From positions 12,692,608 through 12,756,607 of the forward strand of contig JAPWDM010000016.1 in NCBI GenBank assembly GCA_035578155.1: 64,000 nucleotides of DNA. The letters are read 5' to 3'. This stretch comes from Brachynemurus nebulosus (Eukaryota > Arthropoda > Insecta > Neuroptera > Myrmeleontidae). Below the pieces are notes generated by a model. The model was not told the DNA's origin. It searched no databases and saw nothing but the letters and a program-made list of their open reading frames with translations. Of this stretch, positions 37,843 through 49,539 are shown one piece after another (within the stretch, counting starts at the first letter, position 1; every line of letters starts with the position of its first letter). A program made the translations under genes and the position numbers.

Positions 37843-38952
37843 TTTAGTGAATATCATTTTCGTATTCTAGGGACCTCAAAACAGATTTCTGCCATAGTCC
37901 CGGACTCAGATTGCGTCATGACACCTACTGTAATAGCTGGATTTCGAGTTTTCGAAATTCGCTAAAACTATGCATGAAAACATTTGAATAAATGTAAGTT
38001 ATTTGGTCACCTTGACATCTGGAAAACATTAAACAAAACTGAAGATATTGATGATCCATGCTTATACTGCTATATACAAACTACTGTATAATAACCATTC
38101 AATACCAGTAGTAAATCTAACGTAAAAATATTAGAATATGTAATTCTATAAAGTATCTGATTTTGCTAATACCGAGATCGAAATACCAGTATTTCAAATT
38201 TTGATACCGGTTTTATGAAACGTATAAAAATGTCCGATATTCCGGTTTTTCGGTAGTACCGAAATACCGGTATCCATACTCTATGAGAAATGTATGAAAG
38301 TTGATAGTCGGGAATTTCTGGACGTGGCTGCCAGTCACATGTTGTGGAGAAGCTAGACCCTGGCACATTTAAACGACTCATGTAGTTTTACTATGACCGT
38401 TATAGAGAGTACATCGAAAATAATTTTAGTAAAAATTCTCACTGATTAAAACTAAAACGTATAGTAAAGAAAAACTACATTTTTCAAATTTGCTGCAGTT
38501 ATAACTCGAAGATAAATCATCCGATCGATTTGATTCTTATTGCAGCTTCTTTTATATATGTTTCTTCGTGTCAAGAACCTCAAGTTTTCCGATCGAATAA
38601 AAAATGTAATTTTTGCAAACCAAAAATCATCAAATTTTTCCGCAAAATTTGAAACTGTTTTTTAAAAACTCCGTCGTTTTGTTAAATTTCAATTTTTTTT
38701 CGATTGAGGTTCACGGCACGGACCATACCTTCTAGTTTAATAGGCTTTTTGGTTTTTTTGATTTCAGGCAGTGTGAAGGCCGCTATCACTGCAGCAGTGG
38801 GGGAACTTTTTTTTTGGAGCCTTGGAAGATCTCTGGGAGATAATTCACTGAATTTTCAATTTTTTGGTCCAAAAATTTTATCATGAATTTATTATATGTC
38901 AATGAATGTATCCTTAAAATATTAAAACATTCCATATAGTAGTTTTCTTTAA

Positions 38953-39855
38953 CCCTAGAATCATACATTGGTCTACGAGTCAAGTTAATCATACATCGGC
39001 GTCGTTTCGACGAATGGACTTTTTACGGGGAGTTTTAGAGTTTATTTGCAAAAAACATTTTTTTTACATAACAATACTACAAAAGTGAACAAAATATTTA
39101 AAAAAATTGGATTTGGAAAAATTTCTTAATGTAAATATTTATTAATTTTTTTAATCTTTTTATCAAAGCATATTTTCATTATAAAAATTAAAAAATATAT
39201 AAATAAATCAATTGTAATAATTAATTTATGAACTATTATGAATCAGTGGACATGTGTGACTTTACAGAATGTGAAATTTCTCAGTCATAAATATTCCTAT
39301 AGATATGTAGTTATTTCCCCATTAGGGACATTTCTAAATTTTCTAAAATTTGTTAGTAATTTTTCGAATAAGATCTCAAAAAATAATAAAAATTAAAATA
39401 TTTTCCACAAAATAAATTGTTAATCTTTTATTAAGTCATTCGAAACACATTCTTTAGTTTTCGATTCAATATATTCAAACTTCAGTATTATGTCGTCTCT
39501 ATAAGTCAAACAGCTGTAATCATCTTTCACATTATCATAATCATTGAATAAATTAATTATAACATCCATATCTTTAATAGATTTTAGAAAAATTAGGAAA
39601 ACTTTTATATGTGGAGTACAAAATCTTTAAAAAAAAAATATAGGTTAATCATACATCGTCGTCCTTTTGACGCACACTATTTTAGTATAAAAAAAACGAC
39701 AATAGCTATAAATAAAATTTATATGTGTTATGTGTTATAATAACAAATAAATTAGATAACAGAAGTTTCACAACGAGCAGGTACCGACAAGTCACATTAT
39801 TGGAGCAGGTAGAGAAGTTCGTTCGTCGTTTTGACGAGTATGTATGATTCTAGGG
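38953..39855. mobile_element. piggyBac-type MITE with TTAA target
   Basis: Perfect inverted ends CCCTAGAATCATACAT and ATGTATGATTCTAGGG are flanked by TTAA on both sides, the piggyBac target and CCCTAG terminus. Subterminal GTCGTTTTGACG-like words (CGTCGTTTCGACGA near 39.0, CGTCGTCCTTTTGACG near 39.66, CGTCGTTTTGACG near 39.83 kb) are likely transposase-binding repeats. No transposase. Confidence 0.92.
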
Positions 39856-40263
39856 TTAAAAAAATTCCTAAAAGTCACCTTTTTTTCAGGCTCTCACACT
39901 AGTGGCCCCCTTAACCGTTAGCAACTAAGGTACTGATCCCAGGGGGCTGATAGGTAGAGGGTTGTGAAAAACCGCTACAGACAGACACGTTCTAAATCTG
40001 AATTTTCCATCACTTTCCTTATTCTCTATTTACACAATAAATATATGTATTATGTTATATAAAAATTATATAGGTAAGTATAAAAATAACGATGTCTGCT
40101 ATATTTAAGAAGTCTCAAGAACGAAGTTTATAGTTTACTTCTTTTGAAATATTCACACGACCATAACTTGGAATTTGGTACGATAATTTAATTAGACTCT
40201 ATCAAACTATATATAAGTATATATTTTTGATTTTAATACATATAAAGTATATTTGATTTTTGT

Positions 40264-41366
40264 TAGGGTTGACTGGGGTAATTGTGAATTGGGGCAATTG
40301 TGAACGGCGCCTATAATTTCTAAAATAACATTAATAATGTTAAAAATCAACTCTTAATATGTTTTTCTGCCCTTTCTTAATACGCTATTAAAATTTCATA
40401 ACAATTCTCCAAGTATTAGTATCTTTTTTTTTTATTTTAAAAAAACCCTTGCAAAATTTAATGTATCTTACTTCGATCAATCCTTAAAAAAAAATTTTTT
40501 TTAAATTACATTTTCTTTTTTTAAAAGGTACTTTTAAAGAAGTGATCTAAGCCCTGAGAGGGTTCCTTATTAATTGCTAAAGAAATTGGACAATTTATCA
40601 CCAATTCACAATTACCCCATAATTTTAAAATTGTGGGGTAATTGTGAACGTCATTCACAAATGTCCCCATTCGGTCAAAAATTTCAGTAGTGTCCTTTTC
40701 AGAGTTGAAAATGTTGATGAAGGTGCTGGTGACCTTGTTGTACAAGTTTCCGTTGTACAAACAATACAAAAAAAAAAAAATTGTTTTTTATTCATGTAAA
40801 CTAAATGTATTTCCCTGAAAAAGTCTTATTTTCCTTGTTTTTGTGTGAATACAGGGAATTTTTTGATTTTTTATATGATAAAATGACAAAATATCATCAA
40901 AATATCATTTTTAGCTTGTAATAAATTTGTTCCTACAATTTTTGTTATTTTTCTGTAATTTTTTGTAGAAATTTAAGGTATGCGTAACTTGCATTAAACA
41001 AAGAGAAATTATGATCGCTAAAGTATGATGAAAAATTTTAAAGTGGAGTAAATGTGAAGAATTTGAGCTGGGCTTTACTCTGACGTACCACACTTCTCTT
41101 GTAATCCATTCTAAATAATTTTTCTGATGGCATTCACTTTTACCCCGAAATTCATAAGATTTGCAACACCGCACCGGGGAAATGTGAATGGCTTATAAAA
41201 TTTTTGTTTTCATACGAATTTGCTCAAAATTTGTGTGGTGCATCCTGAATAATGTAGAAATAAAAATAAATCATCCATAATGTGATATATAAAATAAAAA
41301 ATACTTAAAACAACGCTTTTATCTCAACTCATGAAAATCCATTCACAATAACCCCGGTCAACCCTA
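40264..41366. mobile_element. TIR element, 1.1 kb
   Basis: TAGGGTTGACTGGGGTAATT faces AATAACCCCGGTCAACCCTA, and GTGAAT continues the match inward. GGGGTAATTGTGAA recurs internally with a palindromic centre (ATTACCCCATAATTTT facing AAAATTGTGGGGTAAT near 40.62 kb). Minus-strand frames inside have no known motif. The TSD is not clear. Confidence 0.8.
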
Positions 41367-41369
41367 TAA

Positions 41370-41840
41370 TTTACGAATAACATTCTCACCGAATCGATTG
41401 CACGTTGCCCATCGGCATTTCAACATAAATATGGAAGAAGAATATTGGCTACTGCTGATTGCTAACAAACTAGCTTTTTTTTATCTTCTACTGGAAATAA
41501 ATTAGCTAATTCGTTCGTAATATTAATAATTATTTTGTTGTAAATAAAAGAAAAAAATCACATCAGGAATTTATTATAGATTTTATTGACTTTAGACACG
41601 CAATGGTGAAATAAAATTTGATAAGTGTTTATATTAGGTACTAAATTATTTTAATTTCAGTAAATATATATAAATTTGAATATTTTGTTATTAGTTATAT
41701 AAATTAGAAATATTTTCAATAGTTCACGTTCATGACCATGATCACATGACTAAATTATAATTTAAAATTTTAAAATTTTCATTGCAGTTTTATTTGCTAT
41801 TGCTTAATTAAAATTCACATCGTGTTTGAAAAACTATCAA
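41370..41840. other. No gene recognised
   Basis: AT-rich spacer. Confidence 0.5.
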
Positions 41841-41843
41841 TTT

Positions 41844-41914
41844 GGATCGGCTGGAACTCGAACCCGGATCTCTTGGTTGTTAGCCAAGCGCCTTGCCAAT
41901 TAGGCCACCAACCG
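41844..41914 (-). tRNA. tRNA-like sequence (AAC anticodon) or SINE head
   Basis: On the minus strand it folds as a cloverleaf. The acceptor CGGTTGG/CCGATCC pairs at six of seven positions, the first being C-C. The D arm GCCT/AGGC contains an A box (TGGCCTAATTGGC). The anticodon stem CTTGG/CCAAG closes the loop CTAACAA, giving AAC. The T arm has the loop TTCGAGT and one stem mismatch. The mismatches and the lack of resemblance to a standard insect tRNA-Val make a tRNA-derived SINE more likely than a working tRNA gene. Confidence 0.5.
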
Positions 41915-42319
41915 CTTGTTCGAGTGCCACCCCAATCTGGTAATCAATCAAACACAACCTCTCTTTGATGCGAGACCCAGTTTATATTTTTAATCTCAAA
42001 TGTTCTATTGCTTATTTAACTTTACAACGCATAAACGAACGTACCGACGAAAGATAATGCAAAAATACGCATGCGCCTATAATTCTAAAATTTGACTTAT
42101 GCGCATGCTTATCGTACTTATCCTTACCACTATCGCTGTCACACCTAATTGTGTAAAGGACATTCTAGATTGGGATGCTGCAGCAGAGGTATTATTAGTC
42201 GAATTTTTCCTTGAAAAAATTAGACTTATACAGTCTATACGACAAGAACGGCGAGAGGCGAGAGTAGGGGCGCTATTCGTTTTCGGACCCGTAGAACACG
42301 AATATGTAGAAAAAAAATG

Positions 42320-42323
<4 letters not shown>

Positions 42324-42381
<58 letters not shown>
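42324..42381. repeat. (TA)n microsatellite
   Basis: About 58 bp of TA. The frame starting at 42099 runs into it; its first 75 codons are unlike anything I recognise and it is not annotated as a gene. Confidence 0.95.
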
Positions 42382-42385
<4 letters not shown>

Positions 42386-42574
42386 CGCTACCTTTTAATA
42401 TGTGTAGGGCCCCCTATGGAAGTTAAGAGCTCAAATTTGGTAAATGGAGCTCATTCCGATGCACAACAATACTATCAAAGTGGGGTCAATTTTTGGGCAA
42501 ATTTTGGATCCGAGCCAACTTTTAAGGGGGTGGTGGAGGGCGGAAAAGCAATAAAAATTTTCCAAACCAATTTT

Positions 42575-43150
42575 CAGAATTAACGTAGAGGGTTGAAATT
42601 TGGTGTGTTGATAGAGTTCATACCTAGGTTGTGCTTTTTGAAGGTTTTAATAGTTTACCCCCACCCCCCTCATTTTTAAGCTACAATTTCATGCTTTTTT
42701 GACGTTTGCGAAGTTTGTACCACTCGCACAGGTCACCCGAATAAACCTAGAGGGCTGAAATTTTGTATTCGGATTAAGTTAGTATCAGGGGGGTGCCTTT
42801 TGGGGGTCTCGACTTTTAACCCTTACCCCCACCATTTTTATACCCAAAAGAACATGATTTTTTAACAGTTTCGTTCGGGTCAAAATCTCCCCAAATAAAC
42901 CTAGAGGGCTGAAATTTTGTGTACAGGTTAAGCTAATAGCCAGACACTGTTTTTTGGAGGTTTCAACTTTTAACCCTTACCCCCACGATTTTTACGCCAA
43001 TATTTTCTTAATTTTTTTGCTTATTTTCTAACACGTCTAGAGACTCCATAAGGAAACCTAGAGGGCTGAAATTTTGTACGTGTATTCAGTTAGTATCGAG
43101 CTAGTACCTTTTAGGGAGTCCACATTACTTTTCCCTCCACTTCTCCCATT
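42575..43150. repeat. Diverged tandem repeat, about 155-bp units
   Basis: AACCTAGAGGGCTGAAATTT occurs near 42582 (as AACGTAGAGGGTTGAAATTT), 42743, 42897 and 43057. It is followed each time by GTTAGTATC-like and TTTTAACCCTTACCCCCACC-like segments. Four diverged units; non-coding. Confidence 0.85.
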
Positions 43151-43159
43151 TTTACATCG

Positions 43160-43778
43160 GAATTGAATGCTATTGTTAAATGTGTTTTAAATGCATTATT
43201 TTTATTCTAAATACAAGTAGGCGAATAGTAATTTAAAAAATTTCAAAAAAAGTGAATTTACTTTTATAACAAATGAAATACATACATATTAAGTAATTTA
43301 AAAATGGTATTAAAGCCACTGTTTATTTTTAAGGTAGGAATTTTGGATTTTTATTATTTATAAAATAGAAATTTTGGATTTTTTTGGAAAGAAAAAATAT
43401 CTTCATAAAAGGCTTGCAGTTTACTATTTAAGTTCCTTTTTTAATATTTAAAAATAAAACACAAAGGCAGTTGGCAGATAAGCATGGGTAGGAATGCCCT
43501 CGTACGAATTGTGTTGGCTTTTTCCCTGTTAGCTGCTATCGGCACAAAATTGAAATTTACTGAGATGCAGCCCTTAAAAACTTAAAACCTTTTTTTAAAG
43601 CCGCGATCAACCGGACACTCATCATCAGTTTTGAAACCACCAAAATGACAAATCGCTTGTGGACTTTCAATTACATTTCGCTTGTAGACACTGAATACCG
43701 AAGATGAAAGGAAAAATTCGACTTCCGTGATGGGGCTCCGCTGCTCACGGCGTTTTTTTATTTTATAAAGACTATAAT

Positions 43779-43780
<2 letters not shown>
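43160..43780. other. No gene recognised
   Basis: AT-rich; a duplicated AGAAATTTTGGATTTTT near 43.33-43.38 kb only. Confidence 0.5.
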
Positions 43781-44055
<275 letters not shown>

Positions 44056-44400
44056 CAGTCGAACCTGGATAAGCGAGAGTTGAAGGGACCACAATCTATT
44101 TTCTCTAATAGAGGTTTCTCACTAACCCGAGTTTCCTGCTTACAGAGGTACGGGATGATTTGGAAAACACAACCAATATGTACTGAGAAACATGCATGTA
44201 TTGTATGGATATTACTTAATACTTATTAGAATAATATACAGTTACTCACGAAAGTCTACGTACACCCGTCTAAATCGTTAGTAATCGAATAAAATGTCGA
44301 TTATGGTAGATACTACAAACTCTAATATTGATTCCTAAAAAAAAAAAAAAAAAAAAAAAAACAGTAATGTCAATAAATATAAATTTTACAACAAAAAGAT
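44056..44400. other. Possible transposon end then poly-A
   Basis: CAGTCGAACCTGGATAAGCG right after the TA tract resembles ends of pogo/Tc1-type MITEs (CAGTCGAACCT...). The partner end was not found. A 25-bp poly-A lies near 44.34 kb. Confidence 0.4.
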
Positions 44401-44403
44401 TAA

Positions 44404-45101
44404 TTTTAAAAAAAACAAAAACACCCCCTGTACCCCCTTAACAGATTTAATTTCTGTAAAGAAACTGAAACAATTATTTTTATTGGTAAACAAAATGGCT
44501 ATGACTTAGATTTCTTATTTAGAATATTTGCTAAACATTATAATAAATATATAGATTCCTTACTGTTTCCGAATTTATCGAATACAAAGGATCATGTCAA
44601 AACGTGCTATGCCTCTATCCCATTTATCTCCAATCAATCCACATTTTTCAAAAAACTTTCAACAAAAAATACACTTTCTAATTACTTCGTAAAAACTAAA
44701 GATTCCATTCCACCATTGGATTCCGTTCCACCACAGAGATTGGGTATTTATAAGTTTACATATGAGAGTTGTTCGTCTTTTTACGTGGGGCAAACGCGTC
44801 GGAGATTCTCAAATCGTTTTGCAGAACACCTGTCAGCAACAAAATCTGCGAATATTTTTCAGCCATTGCCGATCATATTATAAATACAGACCATAATTTT
44901 CAGTCGTCCGAAAATTTTAAAATTATCCATTTTGCGAATAAGGGTTGCATCATGGACAGTCTTGAGTCTTTGTCTACTGCGCAATACTTATCACAACACT
45001 ACCTCACTATGAACGATTGTGCGCAGTTACCTCATTTAGACGAGTCTAGAAGATTAATGCAACGAATTCTAAATTCATTTCAAACTAAGCCTTCAACATA
45101 A
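44404..45101 (+). pseudogene. Penelope-like retroelement remnant with GIY-YIG endonuclease
   Basis: Frame one, open from 44404 to about 44880, reads a spacer region (PFISNQSTFFKKLS, then FVKTKDSIPP). It then gives GIYKFTYESCSSFYVGQTRR and RFAEHLSA, the GIY...FYVGQT.R......EH core of the GIY-YIG endonuclease of Penelope-like elements. It hits a stop, and the continuation (SAIADHIINTDHNF, then LESLSTAQYL, up to the stop at 45101) is in the next frame, so there is a frameshift near 44855. The reverse transcriptase is absent upstream. A 110-codon frame beginning at 44769 in the second frame covers only the tail and a shadow of the first half. Confidence 0.8.
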
Positions 45102-45500
45102 TTACCCACCTACTCATTGTCAATTATTGTGTTTAATAATATCTAATTTATAACATTGTTAATTATTTTTAATTATAACTGTTGACTATTTTTTAAAATT
45201 AGTTTTTTCAAATTTTTCAAATTTAAAAAAGTTTTTTAAGTTTAACTCTTTTATGATTTTTTGATTTCCTGCCATAATCTTTGAAAATGGCCTCGTGCAA
45301 AACATGTAAGATGCTTTATAATTATTTTTTTTTTTGATATTTGATTTTTGATGTTTTTGACTTTTGTTTTTTATTTTTGATTGTTTGACCTGTGCGGACA
45401 TGTAGCTCATATTTCTGTGATCTACAATGTTTTTGGTTTTATCTTGTTGCAGGAAGTCGGCTTTTGTTATCAGATTGTATCTGTATATATAATATGTAAT
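45102..45500. other. Downstream of the Penelope-like remnant
   Basis: AT-rich, T-rich on the plus strand; probably partly retroelement 3' sequence. No gene. Confidence 0.4.
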
Positions 45501-45570
<70 letters not shown>

Positions 45571-45594
45571 ATATATATATATATATTATATACA
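45501..45594. repeat. (CA)n/(TA)n compound microsatellite
   Basis: CA run, TA run, TG run and TA run in succession. Confidence 0.95.
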
Positions 45595-45734
45595 GGGTGT
45601 AAAGGAAATAACTCTTATCTTTTAAGGGGTGAGGCGACCGTTAATTCCGAAAAAATTCCTGCGGTTTTAGTGTCTACAGGGTGCTATGAGTTACCCCTCA
45701 AAATATTAAGACTTATTTCTCTGACACCCTGACA

Positions 45735-45740
<6 letters not shown>
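45595..45740. mobile_element. Small MITE between two TA runs
   Basis: TATACAGGGTGT at the left and GACACCCTGACACTGTATA at the right are imperfect inverted ends, and a second ACAGGGTGCTATG lies inside. The outer TA runs suggest insertion into TA. Confidence 0.5.

Positions 45741-45814
<74 letters not shown>
45738..45814. repeat. (TA)n microsatellite
   Basis: About 76 bp of TA. Confidence 0.95.
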
Positions 45815-45818
<4 letters not shown>

Positions 45819-46350
45819 TGAGTTTTTTGAGTGTTGCCAGAACACTATCGGTTGAAGTAGCCTCAAGTACATATGCATATTTTTACCGCCTAACTAACAA
45901 ATTAAAGAAAAATGGGAAAACTAAACTTGAGTAAAAAATTTTTTTTGCTCATTTATGTTGTTAATTAATGCATTAGATCAGTTTTATCGAAAAATTAATA
46001 TATAGTCTTATTTAAAAATCTATAAGTTTGTATCGTATCTCGAAAACCATAAGAGCTGTAAAGCTCCTGACTATAGCAACTGGTTGCCCCCGTCGATATC
46101 TACAACTCCTATTTGAACAATTTTTCGATTAAATCAACGGTTTAACTGTAATAAAAATGGCAACTCTCAAAAAACTCATACAGTATATGGTATATAAACA
46201 TGAAATGATTTATGTATTTTCCATTTGTGAAAAAAAGTTATAAAGGAAGGGTACAAGAAAAAAAATTATACAAATTTTATACAAAATTAAAAACAGTTTG
46301 AAAAGGTATTTGCCTAAAATTTGTTAATTACCCCCTTCTCTTACTAGTTT
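45815..46350. other. No gene recognised
   Basis: AT-rich spacer. Confidence 0.5.
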
Positions 46351-46351
46351 T

Positions 46352-47342
46352 AAGGTGGCTGTACACCGAAGGTAACATTGCTAATAATACGTGTTTTTAG
46401 CAATGTTTTTAACAATTTTTTAATATTGGTTAAATTAATGTTAATAACATTTGCTATTAACATTTGTTAATAACATTTGCTATTAACATGTTAAAATTTA
46501 CTGAAATATTTAATAACATTTTTACTATTAATTTTGTAAATAACATTTGCTTTCCGCATTTGTTATATTTTTCACTAACATGTTAAAAAGTTGTTGATAA
46601 CATTGTTAGCAGCATAATTTTTGCTATCGATCTGGAAGCGGCCTAGATCAAAGCATATCAATAACAAAATGTTAAAAACAAGTTAATTGTGAATAAAACA
46701 TGTTAACAACATTCTATATGCATTTTTCGGTTAGTTAATTTGTAGTAGGCGATTGCGTACATATTAGCTGTTATATTTTGTACATATATTTACAAAATAT
46801 ATGTCTGTACATTTCTTGTAAATTTATTTTTGCAATGCTTGACATTCTAAAAAAAAAAAATGAAAACTCTCAATTGACAAGTCTCCTAGATTATTTAATA
46901 TAATTCGTCCATTATGTGTGTCTCTTTTTTGAAGATATGGACGAACCTTTAATTTTTTTTCCTTTTTGCTCTAATAATCACCACAGAAGCTACTACAATA
47001 ACAAGCTAGTTCTTCCTACGAAATCATTTTTAAACTAAAAGTACTATACTAAAAGCATAGAAAGTTCAACAACTATACTCATTGAAGTGATTTAAAAGTA
47101 TCTACTAAAAGTATATGTAGAAAGTATAGAAAGTTAACTTCTACTAAAAGTATAGAAAGTTCAACAACTATACTCATTGAAGTGATTTAAAATGTTACTC
47201 ATTTTACATCAGAAACATTGTTATTAGCATATGAATGTTAACATTTTCAAACGATATTTAAACAAATATCGATAACATTTTTGTTTTTAACATTTTCGTT
47301 TTCAACATGTTTTTGCTATTTTTTCGGTGTACAGGCACCTTT
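46352..47342. mobile_element. TIR element, 1.0 kb, rich in AACATT words
   Basis: AAGGTGGCTGTACACCGAA faces TTCGGTGTACAGGCACCTT. Both flanking halves are filled with TTAACATTTG/AATGTTAAC-type words (46.37-46.70 and 47.19-47.31 kb). The middle holds a direct duplication of GTATAGAAAGTTCAACAACT with its ATACTCATTGAAGTGATT extension (47.06 and 47.15 kb). No coding. TSD uncertain. Confidence 0.75.
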
Positions 47343-47628
47343 AGATACTACATCTGGACATGACTTTCTTATATAGTATTGTTATAAATAAAAATTTCTC
47401 TCTATATATCATTGCTTACAACGGTAGAATTTGTTAACTACAGGACTTATAACTATAGAACTCTTTTCAGAGGAAAAAAATCTATAACCTAAATTAGTTG
47501 AATAAATATAATCAACATTAAGCAATTTTTTCGGAAATTACCAAAATTGAAAGGGAAAAAAATTTGTTTGCTTCAATTAAAGTTCACTGATGTGGTGGCA
47601 ATGATAGAAACCAAAATCTTTTCTCTTA

Positions 47629-49534
47629 CAAGGAATGTTACGGAAGTGTACCCCTGCGATTTTGTTCATTTTAAGATATATTGTAGTACTTGACAAAGTA
47701 ACAAACATATTTTAATTATACGTGCCCAATCCCATATTTAGGGGGTAAAACACCCCTTCAAAAATTTCCTGAAAAATCATATTTTGGTATTTTTCCCATA
47801 CTAGCCCTTAAGCAATTTTGATGAAAACTGGTCAAAAGATTTAGACTGAGGTTACATTACTACAGAATTTTTTTCACTGGGATCACTTCATTTTTAAGGG
47901 GTGAGACACCCCTAAGAGTGGGTTTTTAAAAATTTTTTTAGGGAAATCATAGCTCAAATTCTTTAAAATTCTGTAAAAAGGCTACAGGTTATTAGTTAAT
48001 AAATAATACGTGTTACTCACTGTAGTGGCGCGGAGTAACTGAGGGGCTATGGGGGGCTCTGTATGAGAACGAAATTTTTAATAAAAATTAAATATTTTGG
48101 GTTTTCCTCACTATAAAATTTATAAAATTTTCAAGATTACATAATTATCAATAAATTATTTAATTCTTTACTTTATTTTATGGCTTGTGGATCTTTTCAA
48201 AATGTGAATAAAAGAAGTTTTTTTGCCAAATACCGGTAAAAAAAGTGTCCTTTTAGTAGATTCGTGGAGTGTAAATTGTCCGATTACCATTAACGAATTA
48301 ACATCTACAGACAAAGAAATAACAGTCATGATAATATCTAAAGGGACTACAGGGAAGATACAACCACTAGATGTATACGGATTCCGAATATGGAATAATT
48401 TTATCAAGCGGTTTTCGGATAGTATAATGCTACTCAATTACGATATCAATCTTCATTCTCGTAACAACATAATAAATCTGCAATCACTGATTCATAACCA
48501 ATTTTCTTCTCCTCGATATCAAAAATTATTCCGTTATTCATGGTACAAAAGCGGATACATAAGTAAGAAACCAGAAAAATTTGAGAATCCAGTTGCCTTT
48601 GCTCTCCAAGAAAATTTGTCCCCTAAATGCGAAATTGAAGGTTGTGAAGAATTATCTATTATAAGATGTTGTTGGTGCACGAATTCGCTCTGCTTAAGAC
48701 ACTTCTTTGAAGAATATCATTACTGCGTAAATTATTACCCATAATTCTAAATAACATTTTTTAATACTTCTATAATATTTGATAAATACATTGTAAAATA
48801 CAGGCATACTGAAGCACTTTAACATCCGTTCACTGTACCACCATTCAACATCTACTCAAAATAATAAATAAAACTTAAATTATATTTTTACTTGTATATT
48901 CTTCCACTATTCTTCATAACCCATCACATTTAATTACAAGCTACAATCGAAAATTTTTTTTCATGATGCTATTTCAGTGTTTCAGAACTATCTATTTCAA
49001 GTCAAGGAGTTTGCCTGTTAACCTTATTTTTGAGATTTTATAAATTTTATAGCGAGTAAAATCCAAAATATTTAATTTTTGTTAAAAATTTCGTTCTCAT
49101 ATAGAGCCCCCCATAGCCCCCCAGTTACGCCGTGCCACTACAGTGGGTAACACGTATTATTTATTAACTAATAACTTGTAGTCTTTTTATAGAATTTTAA
49201 AGAATTTGAGCTATGATTTCCCTAAAAATTTTTTTAAAAATCCACTCTTAGGGGTGTTTCACCCCTTAAAAATTAAGTGACCCCAATGATAAAAATTCTA
49301 TAGTAATGTAACCTCAGTCTAAATCTTTTGACCACTTTTCATCAAAATTGCTTAAGGTCTAGTATGGGAAAAATACCAAAATATGACTTTTTAGGAAATT
49401 TTTGAAGGGGTGTTTTACCCCCTAAAGATGGGATTGGGTACGTATAATTAAAATATGTTTGTTACTTTGTCAAGTACTACAATATATCTTAAAATGAACA
49501 AAATCGCAGGGGTACACTTCCGTAACATTCCTTG
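47629..49534. mobile_element. DNA transposon with about 500-bp inverted repeats, TTA TSD
   Basis: The termini CAAGGAATGTTACGGAAGTG and CACTTCCGTAACATTCCTTG begin arms of about 500 bp (47629-48133 and 49034-49534). The arms match along their length, including GGGGTGTTTTACCCCCTA, TTTTTCCCATACTAG and ACACGTATTATTTATTAA. TTA flanks both sides. Between the arms lies a transposase relic. Solo arm relatives occur at 17.8 kb. Confidence 0.9.
48208..48744 (+). pseudogene. DDE transposase, 5'-truncated (DDE_1/pogo-like fold)
   Basis: The frame is open from 48208 (a TGA at 48205 precedes it) and has no ATG upstream of the conserved part; the nominal start at 48223 is TTG, unlikely in a eukaryote. VLLVDSWS holds the second catalytic Asp. 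GTTGKIQPLDVYGFRIWNNF holds the third (the QPLD of DDE_1 transposases). LQSLIHNQFSSPRY and a Cys/His cluster (CEIEGC, CCWCTNSLC, then HFFEEYHYC) close the protein. The N-terminal DNA-binding part and first catalytic Asp are missing, so it should not be active. The type is common in arthropod genomes as I recall; exact superfamily unconfirmed. Confidence 0.85.
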
Positions 49535-49539
49535 TTAGT

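Larger units (their letters stand above)
35153..37966 (-). mobile_element. Helentron-like element carrying a 120-bp satellite
   Basis: Read on the minus strand, its 3' hairpin end is at the left (ACCCCTGTCGCAGCATCTGC then ATAACATAGCGAATTT) and its 5' end at the right (CGAAATTCGCTAAAA). Inside are two diverged satellite units, a TA run, about ten regular 120-bp units, diverged units, the conserved body with a second TA run, and the leader. Minisatellite plus microsatellite plus short inverted subterminal repeats plus a terminal hairpin is the organisation described for Helentron-associated (DINE-1-like) elements. No Rep/helicase is present. Confidence 0.65.
34543..38283. mobile_element. hAT element, 3.7 kb, with exact 8-bp TSD
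   Basis: The ends TAGGGCTTGGAATACCGGT and ACCGGTATCCATACTCTA are inverted repeats with one indel. Both sides carry TGAGAAAT. CCGGTATTTCGGTA-type words repeat in both subterminal zones, as in hAT elements of the GGGAATACCGGTA type. Its bulk is a later Helentron-like insertion; no transposase survives. Confidence 0.9.
34362..39910. mobile_element. TTAA-flanked TIR element, host of nested insertions
   Basis: GGGGGACCGCTAGTGTG at the left faces CACACTAGTGGCCCCC at the right, and TTAA lies immediately outside both. TTAA is the piggyBac (and Kolobok) target, though these ends are not the usual CCC...GGG of piggyBac. Without the nested hAT and the piggyBac-type MITE, about 900 bp remain, all non-coding. 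Confidence 0.65.

Noticed and set aside
40521..41174. Minus-strand frames of 82 and 87 codons
   Set aside because: Inside a TIR element, with no recognisable transposase motif; probably chance frames.
42099..42398. 99-codon frame starting MRMLIVLILTTIAVT
   Set aside because: The hydrophobic start could suggest a signal peptide, but the frame runs into a TA tract and I recognise no domain; a chance frame or an eroded transposase fragment is more likely.
48223..48225. TTG as the start codon of the DDE transposase
   Set aside because: The frame is open further upstream and lacks the N-terminal half; this is a truncated pseudogene, not a short gene.
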